From contig JAADDZ010000021.1 in the NCBI GenBank assembly GCA_013153635.1, positions 35,905 through 99,904 on the forward strand: a stretch of 64,000 bases of DNA. The letters are read 5' to 3'. Below, one piece after another: positions 44,395 through 53,850 of this stretch. The translations under genes were made by a program, and so were the position numbers. The DNA is from Aquificota bacterium. GTDB lineage: Bacteria; Aquificota; Aquificia; Aquificales; Hydrogenothermaceae. The notes beneath the pieces are model-generated. The model was not told the origin of the DNA. It was given only the letters and a program-made list of their open reading frames with translations, and did no database searches. Within the stretch, counting starts at the first letter, position 1. Every line of letters begins with the position of its first letter.

Positions 44395-45987
44395 ATGGCA
44401 AAGATGAAAAATTTACTAAAACAACAGCTTTTTATAGGTTTTTTCGTTTTTCTACTGTTCACAAAAATCAGCACAGCTGAAGAATCTACAAAAGAGTACC
44501 TTGATACTCTTGATGAGAAAGATATAGGTATCGTTATCGGGATAACCACCTCCTCTTCTAAAGTAATATCCACTCTAGACCAACAAAAAGAAAACCTAAA
44601 TCTCAAACTAAAATTAGACATAAAAGAAAAAGCCCAAATCCAACCATGGCTTAGATATTACAAAAAGCGTGCATACCATTCAGTAAAGATATATGTAAAT
44701 AGAGGAAAACCTTATATCCCAGTAATAAAACAGATTTTCCAAAAATATCAGATTCCTGACGATTTCGTCTTTTTACCTATTATAGAGAGTCACTTTAATA
44801 TAAAAGCTAAATCTCCCGCTGGAGCGGCTGGTCTATGGCAGTTTATTCCCCAAACTGGAAAGATGTACGGACTACTGATAAACAAATGGGTTGATGAAAG
44901 ACTAGACCCTGTAGAATCTACAAAAGCGGCGGCACTATACCTAAAAGACCTTTATAACATTTTTGATGATTGGATGCTAGCCCTTGCAAGTTACAATACT
45001 GGAGAAGGTTTAATCATTAGAAAAATAAACAAATACGGTGGAACAAACTTTTGGGACATTCATGAATATCTGTCAAAAGAAACGAGAAACTATGTCCCCT
45101 CCTTTTTAGCAGTAGTACAAGTAGTAAAAGAGATGCTCAAAAAAGAAGATTTTAACTATGAGGATATATCTTTTGAGACAGTCAAAACAAAAGCTCCCCT
45201 CTCCCTAAAATTTATATCACAAACAGTAGGAATACCCTATAAAACATTAGAAGAGCTAAACCCTCACCTAAAAAAAGGAATAACACCTCCCAACATAGAA
45301 CACTATCACATATATGTACCAAAAGGATTTAAACTAGCAGTAGAAACTGTACTAGAAAAGACCCCCCTACAAAAATATAGAGTTCTAAAAGAGTACAGTG
45401 TAAAAAAGGGAGACAGTCTACTAGGCATCGCAAAAAAGTTTGGCACTACAGTAAAATACCTAAAAAAGATAAACAACATAAAATCAAACATACTCATAGC
45501 TGACTCTTTTATAAAAGTTCCGTCATACATACAGGCATACCCTCTCTACACTGATAAAATACTAGACCTAAGTGAAGACATCGTTTACACCTCAAAAGGC
45601 ATTATATACAAAGTAAAAAAAGGAGATACTTTAGCATCAATATCAAAGAAGTTTAGAGTTTCTATAAAACAGCTAAAAAGATGGAATAAAATAGACAAAT
45701 ATATATATCCAAACCAAAAAATCGTTATATACAGAAAGATACACAGGCATCTTGGAGGAAAAAAGATAGTAAAGAGGAACATAAAATACCTAAAAAAAAT
45801 CGTTAAAAAACGGAAACCTACATTCAAATATATATACTACAAAGTAAAAAAAGGAGATTCTCTCTCTCTTATATCCAAAAAATTCGGTGTTCCTATTTCT
45901 GACATAAAAAAATGGAATAACATAAAAGGTAACATCATAGTAATAGGAGAAACATTAACAATAATAAAAAGAGTAGCCTCAAAATGA
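44395..45987 (+). CDS. mltD: membrane-bound lytic murein transglycosylase D-like, three LysM domains
   Basis: 530 residues. Signal sequence (about 12-28), SLT catalytic domain (about 105-245) with the catalytic Glu in LPIIESHFN (E131), AAGLWQFIPQTGKMYGL and ALASYNTGEG, then three LysM repeats (YSVKKGDSLLGIAKKFGTT about 337; YKVKKGDTLASISKKF about 402; YKVKKGDSLSLISKKF about 482). Cleaves peptidoglycan in the periplasm. Start could be ATG 44395 or 44404; neither has a ribosome site. Overlaps psiE by 4 nt. No lipobox is obvious. Confidence 0.93.
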   Translation: MAKMKNLLKQQLFIGFFVFLLFTKISTAEESTKEYLDTLDEKDIGIVIGITTSSSKVISTLDQQKENLNLKLKLDIKEKAQIQPWLRYYKKRAYHSVKIYVNRGKPYIPVIKQIFQKYQIPDDFVFLPIIESHFNIKAKSPAGAAGLWQFIPQTGKMYGLLINKWVDERLDPVESTKAAALYLKDLYNIFDDWMLALASYNTGEGLIIRKINKYGGTNFWDIHEYLSKETRNYVPSFLAVVQVVKEMLKKEDFNYEDISFETVKTKAPLSLKFISQTVGIPYKTLEELNPHLKKGITPPNIEHYHIYVPKGFKLAVETVLEKTPLQKYRVLKEYSVKKGDSLLGIAKKFGTTVKYLKKINNIKSNILIADSFIKVPSYIQAYPLYTDKILDLSEDIVYTSKGIIYKVKKGDTLASISKKFRVSIKQLKRWNKIDKYIYPNQKIVIYRKIHRHLGGKKIVKRNIKYLKKIVKKRKPTFKYIYYKVKKGDSLSLISKKFGVPISDIKKWNNIKGNIIVIGETLTIIKRVASK

Positions 45988-46463
45988 AACGAAAGATAAA
46001 GAAGTTAGTAGAGCCTCACCAGATACATTCAAAATTAGGGGACACTTTCGAATTTATCGGAGACTTGTTTATAGTATTTCTGATAATACTCCTGTTCTAT
46101 CTAGGATTTCTCGCCCTTATTGACATAGGAGAAGACCTAGTAGCCAGAACCGTTCCTTTTGAAGAACTGATAGCCAAATTTATATACGTCTTTATTCTCA
46201 CTGAACTGTTTAGATTAATGATTATCTACCTTAGAGAAAGAAGAGTAGATGTCCCAACAGTGATAAAAACCACACTTATAGCTATACTTAGAGAAGTTAT
46301 AATAAAAGCTCCTCACTACAAATTTATGGATTTTATAGGTATAGGATTTTTACTTCTCGTTTTGGGAATACTTCTATATGTACCAGAAATCTTTTTAAAA
46401 AGAGAATCAAAAACAAGAAAAAAATATATTAAAAGATACAAAATTAAAGCTAGCCGAAAGTAA
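45984..46463 (+). CDS. psiE: PsiE-family membrane protein
   Basis: 159 residues, four hydrophobic segments. FILTELFRLMIIYLRERRVDV followed by TLIAILREVII is the PsiE (phosphate-starvation-inducible E) hallmark. The PsiE function is unknown. ATGA overlap with mltD shows coupling. C-terminus is strongly basic and overlaps the ZIP transporter gene by 14 nt on the opposite strand. Phosphate control would fit an OmpR/PhoB regulator, but the one here is 4 kb away, and no Pho box was found. Confidence 0.85.
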   Translation: MKRKIKKLVEPHQIHSKLGDTFEFIGDLFIVFLIILLFYLGFLALIDIGEDLVARTVPFEELIAKFIYVFILTELFRLMIIYLRERRVDVPTVIKTTLIAILREVIIKAPHYKFMDFIGIGFLLLVLGILLYVPEIFLKRESKTRKKYIKRYKIKASRK

Positions 46464-47226
46464 CATCTAATACCATCATAACGATAAACCCTATCAAAAG
46501 CCCTATCGTAGCTTCCATCTCATACCCTTTTTTATGAGTTTGAGGAATAATCTCTTTACTTATCACAAATATCATAGCTCCCGCCGCAAACGCCAAACCA
46601 ATAGGCAAAACTACATAACTAAAACCGAATACCAAAACACCCACCACTCCACCTATCGGCTCTACAATACTAGATAGAAAAGTTACCCAAAAAATACGAG
46701 AAACACGATAACCTTTTGCAACAAGTGTTAAAGCAACCGCTAACCCTTCTGGAATATTCTGGATTCCAATACCAACTGCAAGAGTCAATCCTTTTGAAAT
46801 ATCTCCTGTCATAAAACCTATAGCGGAAGACATTCCTTCTGGAAAATTGTGAACTGTTATAGCAAGTATAAAAATCCATACACTTTTAATCTCTTTTGAG
46901 TTTTTATTATCTATACCTACAAAATAATCTTCTGGTATAAATCTATCAGCCAAGAAAAATATAAAGGCCCCTAAAGAAAGACCAAATGCAACAATCACCG
47001 CTGTTAAAAATCTATTCTCATAGCTTGATAAAGCCAATTCAACAGATGGATTCAAAAGAGAAAAAAAGGAGGCGGCTAACATGACACCGGCACTAAAACC
47101 AAGTAATATATCTTCTACTTTAGGAGATACTCTTTTACCAAAAACAACAGGAAAAGCCCCGATTAGCGTCATAAGTCCAGCGATAGAACTAGCTAATATC
47201 CCGTAAAACGCTAATTCTACATTCAA
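46450..47226 (-). CDS. ZIP-family metal transporter
   Basis: 258 residues, about eight helices, with the metal-binding motifs HNFPEGMSSAIGF (helix 4) and NIPEGLAVAL (helix 5) characteristic of ZIP (ZupT-like) transporters of Zn2+ or Fe2+. Starts with TTG after AAAGAGAG, 11 nt after the RHH-PAS-GGDEF-EAL gene, hence probably co-transcribed. No His-rich cytoplasmic loop. Convergent with psiE. Confidence 0.93.
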   Translation of the reverse strand: MNVELAFYGILASSIAGLMTLIGAFPVVFGKRVSPKVEDILLGFSAGVMLAASFFSLLNPSVELALSSYENRFLTAVIVAFGLSLGAFIFFLADRFIPEDYFVGIDNKNSKEIKSVWIFILAITVHNFPEGMSSAIGFMTGDISKGLTLAVGIGIQNIPEGLAVALTLVAKGYRVSRIFWVTFLSSIVEPIGGVVGVLVFGFSYVVLPIGLAFAAGAMIFVISKEIIPQTHKKGYEMEATIGLLIGFIVMMVLDVTFG

Positions 47227-47237
47227 CTGAACTCTCT

Positions 47238-49058
47238 TTAGGCGGCAATAATCTCTTTAAGGTCTCTAGGAACTTCTAAAAAGTAACCTTGACAGTAATC
47301 AATGTCCAAGGCTTTTACCTTCTCATATAGCTTCTTATCTTCTACTCCCATAGCAACAGTTTTTATCCCAAACTCCTTTGACAACTCAACAATCGTTTTA
47401 ACGAGAGATTCATTCTTTTTGTCATCAGCGATACTTTTGATAAGATGTTTATCGAACTTTAACATAGAAACAATCTTATCATTGTACAAATCAATCATAA
47501 GTTTTATGGGACAATGTTTTTCTCCAAAGTTATCAAAAACCATATCAAGATTGTATCTGTTTGCTACATCTTTTATAACTTTTAGATTTTCTAAAAAGTC
47601 TGATTCAGGAATCTCAAAACTCGTGTTCTCTCTTAAGTCTATAAGAAGGTCTACAAAATCTTTAGAAGACGTTTCACACTGATAAACTGTTAAATAACTA
47701 AGATTAACGAATAATCTTGTACTTATCTTATGTTTTATCTGATTTATCTCTCTCAAAATCGCTTTATCTATAAACAAAATAAGCCCTGTAGCATATGCAG
47801 TAAAAATAAAATCCTTAGCTTCTATTATCTTTTTATTGTGTTTCACTCTGAAAAAAACTTCGTATCCTAAAAGGTGTTTATTTTTCAAAGAATATATCCC
47901 CTGTAGGTAAGGAACTATATTCTTATTTTGTATCGCATTATACAAAAGCCTCTCATTCTCTAAACCCTTAGTTATCATACCTTGGGAAACAATCAACGGC
48001 TCCTTGTGAACAGTATTTTTCCGCTTAGACAGTTCCACCTCCAACTGTATCAAAAGATTTTCTGCATCTATATCTCCGTTAGGACTTAGTTTGCAACCTA
48101 TCAATGATATAGAAGGAATCCTTATAGTATTTCCTGTGGAATCCTTTAGATATACATGCTGAAGGAGATTTTTCATCTGTTTAACTACCGTTTTAATATT
48201 AATATTACCCTCTATCAAAACAGAAAATTCGTCTTCCCCTGTTTTGCCAAGAATGTACTTGATATTCTTCCTTTTAAAGAAGTATTGCAACTCTTTTGCC
48301 GCTTTCCTAAGATACAGGTTGCCCATCTCAATACCGTATATCTTATTGAAATATTTAAAGTTATAAATATCTATCAAAACTATGTATCCATTTAAGTTTA
48401 GTTTACGAATCTCTGGAAGCCTCTTTGATATTATCTCAAGGAAACCAGCTCTATTTGGAAGCTGGGTAACACAATCGATATTACAGGCGGAAGAACTCTC
48501 CTTTAGAAGACTGTTTAGTTTATCTTGAGTCTCTTTTAGTTTTTCTTTTATGTATATCTCTTGGGTTGTATCTCTTGCGATACCAAGTATCCCGATTATG
48601 TCCCCTTTCTCATCTTTAATAGGTACCTTTGTAACCTCCAAATAATACTTATCCCCGTTTTTATCAAAAATCTCTATGCTAGTGTACGGTTCTTTGGTAT
48701 TTATGGCTCTCATATCTCCATATATACATGTTTTTGCCATCTCTTCATCAAGAAAATCTATGTTAGGTTTATCCAAAATATCAGTGATAGAGTCAATCCC
48801 AAAAAACTCTAAAAATCTCTTATTTGCGTACTTGTACTTTAGAGAGTTATCTTTTATCCATATCAATTCTGGAAAGAGATTTAAAATAGACAAACTTATA
48901 TTCTCAAGCAGTCCTTTCTCTTCACATTCTATCCCTTTCTGTATAAAGTATGAAGCTATCTTAGAAAGAGAAACTTTCCTCTCTTTTGCATATTTCTTTA
49001 GTTTATTTTTAAGCCTTTTTTCTACTATTACACTTAAAATAGGTTTATTTGTAGCCAT
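47238..49058 (-). CDS. ribbon-helix-helix/PAS/GGDEF/EAL fusion protein
   Basis: 606 residues. N-terminal 1-45 looks like a ribbon-helix-helix DNA-binding unit (LSVIVEKRLKNKLKKYAKER, then VSLSKIASYFIQKGIE); PAS about 52-168; GGDEF about 190-345 with GEDEF at 274-278; EAL-like about 365-600. The EAL motif is EVF (400-402) and DDFGTGYSS is replaced by DNFGEKHCP (509-517), so phosphodiesterase activity is very unlikely and the domain may simply bind c-di-GMP. No membrane segment. Good GAGGGTGG ribosome site. An RHH-GGDEF-EAL fusion is unusual; the protein could regulate transcription in response to c-di-GMP and PAS input. Co-directional with the ZIP gene. Confidence 0.8.
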   Translation of the reverse strand: MATNKPILSVIVEKRLKNKLKKYAKERKVSLSKIASYFIQKGIECEEKGLLENISLSILNLFPELIWIKDNSLKYKYANKRFLEFFGIDSITDILDKPNIDFLDEEMAKTCIYGDMRAINTKEPYTSIEIFDKNGDKYYLEVTKVPIKDEKGDIIGILGIARDTTQEIYIKEKLKETQDKLNSLLKESSSACNIDCVTQLPNRAGFLEIISKRLPEIRKLNLNGYIVLIDIYNFKYFNKIYGIEMGNLYLRKAAKELQYFFKRKNIKYILGKTGEDEFSVLIEGNINIKTVVKQMKNLLQHVYLKDSTGNTIRIPSISLIGCKLSPNGDIDAENLLIQLEVELSKRKNTVHKEPLIVSQGMITKGLENERLLYNAIQNKNIVPYLQGIYSLKNKHLLGYEVFFRVKHNKKIIEAKDFIFTAYATGLILFIDKAILREINQIKHKISTRLFVNLSYLTVYQCETSSKDFVDLLIDLRENTSFEIPESDFLENLKVIKDVANRYNLDMVFDNFGEKHCPIKLMIDLYNDKIVSMLKFDKHLIKSIADDKKNESLVKTIVELSKEFGIKTVAMGVEDKKLYEKVKALDIDYCQGYFLEVPRDLKEIIAA

Positions 49059-49089
49059 ATTTATACCACCCTCTTACCCTTTCCATTCC

Positions 49090-49117
49090 TTGAAGATTGA
49101 TTAAGACCTATTATAAT
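49090..49117 (+). promoter_or_regulatory. ribD promoter, leaderless transcript likely
   Basis: TTGAAG (49090-49095), 16 bp, TATAAT (49112-49117). The ATG begins at 49127, about where transcription should start, and no ribosome site exists. Confidence 0.6.
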
Positions 49118-49126
49118 ATATATCCT

Positions 49127-50227
49127 ATGAAAAACGACAATTTTTACATGAATCTTGCTTTGGAGCTTGCCAAAAGAGAAAAAGGAATAACCCACCCTAA
49201 TCCTACAGTAGCGGCTGTCCTTGTAAAAAATGGAAAAATCATAGGGAAAGGTGTTCACAAAGGCGCAGGTAAACCTCATGCTGAAATAGAAGCAATAAAC
49301 GACGCCCAAAAAAAAGGAGCATCTCCAAAAGGTGCAACGATGTACGTAACTCTAGAGCCTTGCTGTCATTATGGCAGAACCCCTCCATGTACTAACGCTA
49401 TTATAGAGCATAATATTAAAAGGGTCGTAATAGGAACAAAAGACCCAAACCCAACAGTGGCAGGAAAGGGAATAAAACTCCTCCAAGAAAAAGGAATAAC
49501 AGTAAAAACAGGTGTCTTAGAAGAATACGCAAAACAGCTCAATGAAGATTTTTTTACCTACATAACCCAAAAACGCCCATTCGTTCACCTAAAAATAGCC
49601 CAAACCTTAGATGGAAAAATAGCATCTTATACAGGTAGCTCAAAATGGATAACAAATGAAAAATCTCGAAAGTACGCTCACAAGCTAAGAAAGGAAGCTG
49701 GTGCTGTTTTAGTTGGAATAAACACTGTACTAAAAGACAACTCTAAACTCACTGTAAGACATGTAGAAACAGACAAACAGCCAAAGAAAATAATCATAGA
49801 TAAAGAACTAAAGATACCCCTTCAAGCAGACTTGCTGTCCACAGAGGGAGAAAGCATAATAATAACATCTGAATATGCTGATAAAGAAAAGATAAAAAAA
49901 CTAAAAGACAAAGGTATAAAGATAGAAAAACTTCCAGTCAAAGAAGGTCTCTTTGAGATAGAAGATTTGCTAAACCTACTATTTGAATTAGAAATCGTAC
50001 AAATCCTCGTAGAAGGAGGAGCTAAAACGATAACAAAATTCTTAAAATCTGGTTTTGTAGATAGATTTTCTATATTCATAGCTCCAAAAATATTAGGAGA
50101 AGAAGGACTATCCTCTATTGGTAAACTAGATATAGAAGACATAAAAGACAGCTACAAGTTTTACGTAGAGAAGCTAAAGAGATTCGACGACGATATATAT
50201 CTTTCTTTAAAACCTTCTAAAAGATAA
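49127..50227 (+). CDS. ribD: bifunctional riboflavin deaminase/reductase
   Basis: Second and third steps of riboflavin synthesis. 366 residues. Deaminase half: HPNPTVAAVLVKNG, zinc site HAEIEA (catalytic Glu) and EPCCHYGRTPPC. Reductase half (from about 150) with HLKIAQTLDGKIA, VLVGINTVLKDN and ILVEGGAKT. Start is ATG 49127; upstream in-frame TTG-like codons have no support, and the promoter sits immediately upstream. First gene of a run reaching ribBA. ribE and ribH are not here. Confidence 0.95.
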   Translation: MKNDNFYMNLALELAKREKGITHPNPTVAAVLVKNGKIIGKGVHKGAGKPHAEIEAINDAQKKGASPKGATMYVTLEPCCHYGRTPPCTNAIIEHNIKRVVIGTKDPNPTVAGKGIKLLQEKGITVKTGVLEEYAKQLNEDFFTYITQKRPFVHLKIAQTLDGKIASYTGSSKWITNEKSRKYAHKLRKEAGAVLVGINTVLKDNSKLTVRHVETDKQPKKIIIDKELKIPLQADLLSTEGESIIITSEYADKEKIKKLKDKGIKIEKLPVKEGLFEIEDLLNLLFELEIVQILVEGGAKTITKFLKSGFVDRFSIFIAPKILGEEGLSSIGKLDIEDIKDSYKFYVEKLKRFDDDIYLSLKPSKR

Positions 50228-50270
50228 CATTATAATAATGTTATTATTTTAAAATAACGAAAGGTGAAAT

Positions 50271-50681
50271 ATGGCTGTTAAAACCCCTTTCTTAGCAACT
50301 GACGGTATAGTTCAGATTTTTGATGAAAAAGACAACTTTAAAGGGATAGTTCTCATAGAGAGAAAAAATTTTCCGCTAGGTTTCGCTATTCCCGGAGGTT
50401 TTGTAGATATTGGAGAGACAGTAGAACAGGCAGTTAAAAGAGAGATGAAAGAAGAGATAAACCTTGATGTACAGATTATAAACCAACTTGGGGTATATTC
50501 AGACCCATCAAGAGACCCAAGATTCCATGTAGTTTCTGTTGTTTTTGTATGCAAAGCATACGGCACACCAAAAAGTGGAAGTGACGCTAAACAAGCATAC
50601 ATCTATAAACTAGAAGAGATTCCTTTTGATAAGCTTGTATTTGACCATGCTAAAATACTAAAAGATTATATAAACAGATAA
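50271..50681 (+). CDS. Nudix hydrolase (ADP-ribose pyrophosphatase-like)
   Basis: 136 residues. Nudix box [20 protein letters not shown] followed by EINLDV matches Gx5Ex7REUxEExGU, with Mg-binding Glu residues. Front part [29 protein letters not shown] is typical of ADP-ribose pyrophosphatase-like Nudix proteins. Good GAAAGGTGAA ribosome site. Lies between ribD and the cytochrome gene. In riboflavin clusters some Nudix enzymes remove pyrophosphate from dihydroneopterin-like or pyrimidine intermediates, so a riboflavin role is possible but not proven. Confidence 0.88.
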   Translation: MAVKTPFLATDGIVQIFDEKDNFKGIVLIERKNFPLGFAIPGGFVDIGETVEQAVKREMKEEINLDVQIINQLGVYSDPSRDPRFHVVSVVFVCKAYGTPKSGSDAKQAYIYKLEEIPFDKLVFDHAKILKDYINR

Positions 50682-50693
50682 AAGGAGGGTATT

Positions 50694-51092
50694 ATGAAAA
50701 AAATATTACTAACATTACTACTAGTAAGCTCTATCACCTTTGCCGCAGACAAAAAAGAATACAACCTAGCAGAAGTGATGAAAACTCTAGAAGAGGCAAC
50801 TATTAAAATCCTTAAAGGATTCCTATGGGACAACGACCAATGGATTATCGAAGGAGCCCACATCATAGCAAACCACCCAGAACCAGAGGGAGGAATGTTA
50901 AAATATGTAAGACCAGAAAGAAGAACACAAGCCTTTGGAAAATACCTAGAGAGACTAGACAAATTAGTTAGAGAAACTGCTCAAGACATAGAAACCCTAA
51001 CAAAACACAAGAAAAAAGGACTTGCAGCTGACAGATTTAACGATATGTTAAAAGCTTGTAATTCTTGTCATGCTGTATTTAGAGGTTGGTAA
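50694..51092 (+). CDS. cytochrome c'-like monohaem periplasmic protein
   Basis: 132 residues. Signal peptide (KKILLTLLLVSSITFAADK) and a helical body with a single C-terminal haem site CNSCH (KACNSCHAVFRG, about 123-131), the class II cytochrome c' arrangement. Shorter than most cytochrome c' but consistent. AAAGGAGGG gives a strong ribosome site. Possible role in electron transfer or NO binding. Follows the Nudix gene by 12 nt and lies 64 nt before ribBA. Confidence 0.85.
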   Translation: MKKILLTLLLVSSITFAADKKEYNLAEVMKTLEEATIKILKGFLWDNDQWIIEGAHIIANHPEPEGGMLKYVRPERRTQAFGKYLERLDKLVRETAQDIETLTKHKKKGLAADRFNDMLKACNSCHAVFRGW

Positions 51093-51156
51093 TTTGAAAA
51101 ATAAGATTTTTGGGAAATCTTATATAAACCTTTAACAAAAATCAAGAGGCAGATAT

Positions 51157-52404
51157 ATGGATATAGTTTTCAATACAATCGAAGAAGCTATAGAAGACAT
51201 AAAACAAGGGAAAATGGTAATAGTCGTTGACGACCCTGATAGGGAAAACGAAGGAGACCTTGTAATAGCCGCAGAGAAAGTAACCCCAGAAGCTATAAAC
51301 TTTATGGCAAAAGAAGCTAGAGGGTTAATCTGCTTATCTTTACTACCTCAAAGATTAGAAGAACTAGACATACCCCTTATGACCACAAATAATACAGACC
51401 CAAAAGGAACCGCTTTTTGTGTATCTATAGATGCACACCCAAAACACGGCACAACTACAGGAATTTCTGCATATGATAGAGCCACTACTATAAAACTTGC
51501 GGTTAGTCCTGATGCAAGACCTCAAGATTTCGTAAAACCGGGACATATCTTTCCACTTATGTCTAAAAAGGGAGGGGTTTTAGAGAGAACAGGACATACA
51601 GAAGCATCTGTAGACCTTGCAAGGCTAGCTGGTTTATATCCTGCAGGGGTTATATGCGAAATAATGAAAGAAGATGGAACTATGGCGAGACTACCAGAAC
51701 TGATAGAATTTGCAAAGAAACACAACTTAAAAATCATAACTATAGCAGACCTAGTCAAATACAGGCTAAAAAAAGAAAAATTTGTGGTACAAAAAGCACA
51801 AGCATACCTTCCTACAAGGTATGGAACATTTAAGATATACGGATACGAAAATACATTAGACGGTCTAGAACATATAGCATTAGTGATGGGGGATATAAAG
51901 CCAGAAGAACCTGTACTAGTAAGAGTACATTCAGAATGTCTCACTGGTGATGTTTTTGGCTCTCTTAGATGTGACTGTCAGTCCCAGCTCCACTCTGCCC
52001 TAGAGAAGATAGCAAAAGAAGGAAAAGGAGTCCTTATCTACATGAGAGGTCACGAAGGAAGAGGTATAGGTATAATAAACAAAATAAAAGCTTATGCTCT
52101 TCAAGAGAAAGGGTACGATACAGTAGAGGCAAACCACAAACTAGGATTTCAAACAGACCTTAGAGATTTTGGAACAGGCGCCCAGATACTTAGAGACATA
52201 GGTGTTAGAAAGATGAAGCTTATGACAAACAACCCAAGAAAGATAGTAGCTCTAAAAGGTTTTGGTCTGGAAGTAGTAGAAAGAGTACCTCTAATAACGA
52301 ACCCAAATCCTCACAATAAACAGTACCTAACAGCTAAAAAAGAAAAATGCGGTCACCTGTTAGAGGAACTTCAGGGGGAATTTTGTCCTATAGACGAAAA
52401 CTAG
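51157..52404 (+). CDS. ribBA: bifunctional DHBP synthase/GTP cyclohydrolase II
   Basis: Supplies both precursors of riboflavin. 415 residues. N-terminal half (RibB) has [16 protein letters not shown] and [17 protein letters not shown]-terminal half (RibA, from about 205) has [19 protein letters not shown] (zinc Cys) and [14 protein letters not shown] (GTP-binding). All key residues present, so both halves look active. AAGAGGCAG ribosome site. Confidence 0.97.
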   Translation: MDIVFNTIEEAIEDIKQGKMVIVVDDPDRENEGDLVIAAEKVTPEAINFMAKEARGLICLSLLPQRLEELDIPLMTTNNTDPKGTAFCVSIDAHPKHGTTTGISAYDRATTIKLAVSPDARPQDFVKPGHIFPLMSKKGGVLERTGHTEASVDLARLAGLYPAGVICEIMKEDGTMARLPELIEFAKKHNLKIITIADLVKYRLKKEKFVVQKAQAYLPTRYGTFKIYGYENTLDGLEHIALVMGDIKPEEPVLVRVHSECLTGDVFGSLRCDCQSQLHSALEKIAKEGKGVLIYMRGHEGRGIGIINKIKAYALQEKGYDTVEANHKLGFQTDLRDFGTGAQILRDIGVRKMKLMTNNPRKIVALKGFGLEVVERVPLITNPNPHNKQYLTAKKEKCGHLLEELQGEFCPIDEN

Positions 52405-52453
52405 TATAAATATTATTTTAAATTCTAAAACAATCTAAATATTGAATGGTTTT

Positions 52454-53386
52454 ATGAAAAAAGTTATATTTTTAGGTGTATTTTTTCTCTTTTTTTCGTG
52501 TGAAAATACACAAAAACTTGCATACAAACTCTTTTTGGAAGAAGACCTTCTAAAAAGACCAAAATCAAAAAGATGTGCTGACTGCCATCAAAATATCTAT
52601 AATCAATGGAAAAACTCTAGACATAGTGTATCTTGGGTAAGTGACGACTTTAAAAAATCTTCTAACCGCTACTCAAAAATCAAATGTCTCTCTTGCCATG
52701 CACCACTAGAGATAGAGCCTCTAAAAGAACCAAAACTTAGAGATTTTCACAGAGAAGAGGGTATAAACTGTGTTTCATGTCATTTTAAAGAAAAGACAAA
52801 CTCTATGCATGGACCTTATGAAGTTTTTTCTCCTCCTCACTACTCAACCAAAGACCCAAACTACACAAAATCAAAAATTTGTGCAGGTTGCCACAGAGAA
52901 ACTTACAAACAGTGGAAAACTGCAAATACTCAAAAAAACTGTCAAAATTGCCACATGCCCTCTAAAAAAGATAACCTTATCCAAAAATTTCCATTTTATC
53001 TACTCCACAAAAAGAAAGAAGTACATAACCATTCATCTCCACCACTTATAGCATCAAAAGAAGATATAAAATTAAAAATAAAGGTACTAAAGGACGAAAT
53101 AAAAGTTTTAATAAAAAATACAGGGATTCCTCACAAGCTACCAACAGCTGACCAAGGAAAACCCAAACTATACATAAAAGCAGAATTTTTCCTAAATGGG
53201 GAAAAAGTAGATGAAGATAGTAATATGATTACCCACAAACAGGGGATAGAGTATAACAAGGAGAAGGAGTTCACCTTTTATAGTTTTGAAAATTTTGATT
53301 TAGTAAAAATCTCTGTAAGTAGGAAACTTTCATGGAAAAAGAAAGCAGAACCAATAACATCTATATCGCTAGACATAGAAAAATGA
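52454..53386 (+). CDS. pentahaem c-type cytochrome lipoprotein
   Basis: 310 residues from ATG 52454. Signal and lipobox FFSC, then five CxxCH sites: CADCH, CLSCH, CVSCH, CAGCH and CQNCH, each followed by spaced histidines (RHSVS, HSSPPL) usable as axial ligands, in an order resembling the cytochrome c554 / multihaem nitrite-related family. The final third (about 205-310) has no haem and looks beta-rich. TTG 52442 is in frame but ATG is preferred. Localised to the outer leaflet or periplasm. Physiological partner unknown; metabolism inferred only as anaerobic or microaerobic respiration. Overlaps rimI by 4 nt. Confidence 0.85.
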   Translation: MKKVIFLGVFFLFFSCENTQKLAYKLFLEEDLLKRPKSKRCADCHQNIYNQWKNSRHSVSWVSDDFKKSSNRYSKIKCLSCHAPLEIEPLKEPKLRDFHREEGINCVSCHFKEKTNSMHGPYEVFSPPHYSTKDPNYTKSKICAGCHRETYKQWKTANTQKNCQNCHMPSKKDNLIQKFPFYLLHKKKEVHNHSSPPLIASKEDIKLKIKVLKDEIKVLIKNTGIPHKLPTADQGKPKLYIKAEFFLNGEKVDEDSNMITHKQGIEYNKEKEFTFYSFENFDLVKISVSRKLSWKKKAEPITSISLDIEK

Positions 53387-53850
53387 ACTTTGTAATAGAA
53401 AACTTTTCAGAAAAATATTTTAAACAGGTTAAACAGATAATCTGTTCTAACTTTCAAAACCCTTGGAAGGACAGTAATATCCTCTTCAAAGCAGAAAATT
53501 CTATCAAAAAAGTGGTAGTAGAGATAAACAGCTGTAAAGTTTTAGGGTATATAGATGGATACACTCTTTTAAATGAAGCAGACCTTTTACTGATAGTAGT
53601 TAGAAAAGAGTACCAAAATAGAGGTATAGGTTCTGCCCTTTTAAAGTACTTTTTAGACCATATAAAACAAAAAAATATACAAAGAGTCTATCTTGAAGTT
53701 TCTGAAAAAAATCAAACCGCTATAAATTTATATAAAAAATTTGGATTTGAGATATACGGAAGGAGAGAAAACTACTATGGAAATGGGGAAGATGCTATAC
53801 TAATGAAGTTAGAACTAAACGGTTTAGAGAAAAATGCAGATAAAAGGTAA
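53383..53850 (+). CDS. rimI: ribosomal protein alanine N-acetyltransferase-like GNAT protein
   Basis: 155 residues from ATG 53383, which overlaps the cytochrome TGA (ATGA), and is preferred over 53332 lying within that gene. GNAT acetyl-CoA motif VVRKEYQNRGIGSALLKYFL (R-x-x-G-x-G/A) and the C-terminal ELSEKN-like YLEVSEKNQTAINLYKKFGFE are those of RimI. May acetylate ribosomal protein S18 or another N-terminus; substrate inferred only from the family. Confidence 0.85.
   Translation: MNFVIENFSEKYFKQVKQIICSNFQNPWKDSNILFKAENSIKKVVVEINSCKVLGYIDGYTLLNEADLLLIVVRKEYQNRGIGSALLKYFLDHIKQKNIQRVYLEVSEKNQTAINLYKKFGFEIYGRRENYYGNGEDAILMKLELNGLEKNADKR

Noticed and set aside
46670..46879. 69-residue frame antisense-frame within the ZIP transporter
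   Set aside because: Same strand, different frame of a clear transporter gene; Cys/Tyr/Arg-rich shadow composition.
50271..50681. Nudix gene as the missing riboflavin phosphatase/pyrophosphatase
   Set aside because: Its position between ribD and ribBA is suggestive, but the sequence fits general ADP-ribose pyrophosphatase-like Nudix proteins; not enough to assign.
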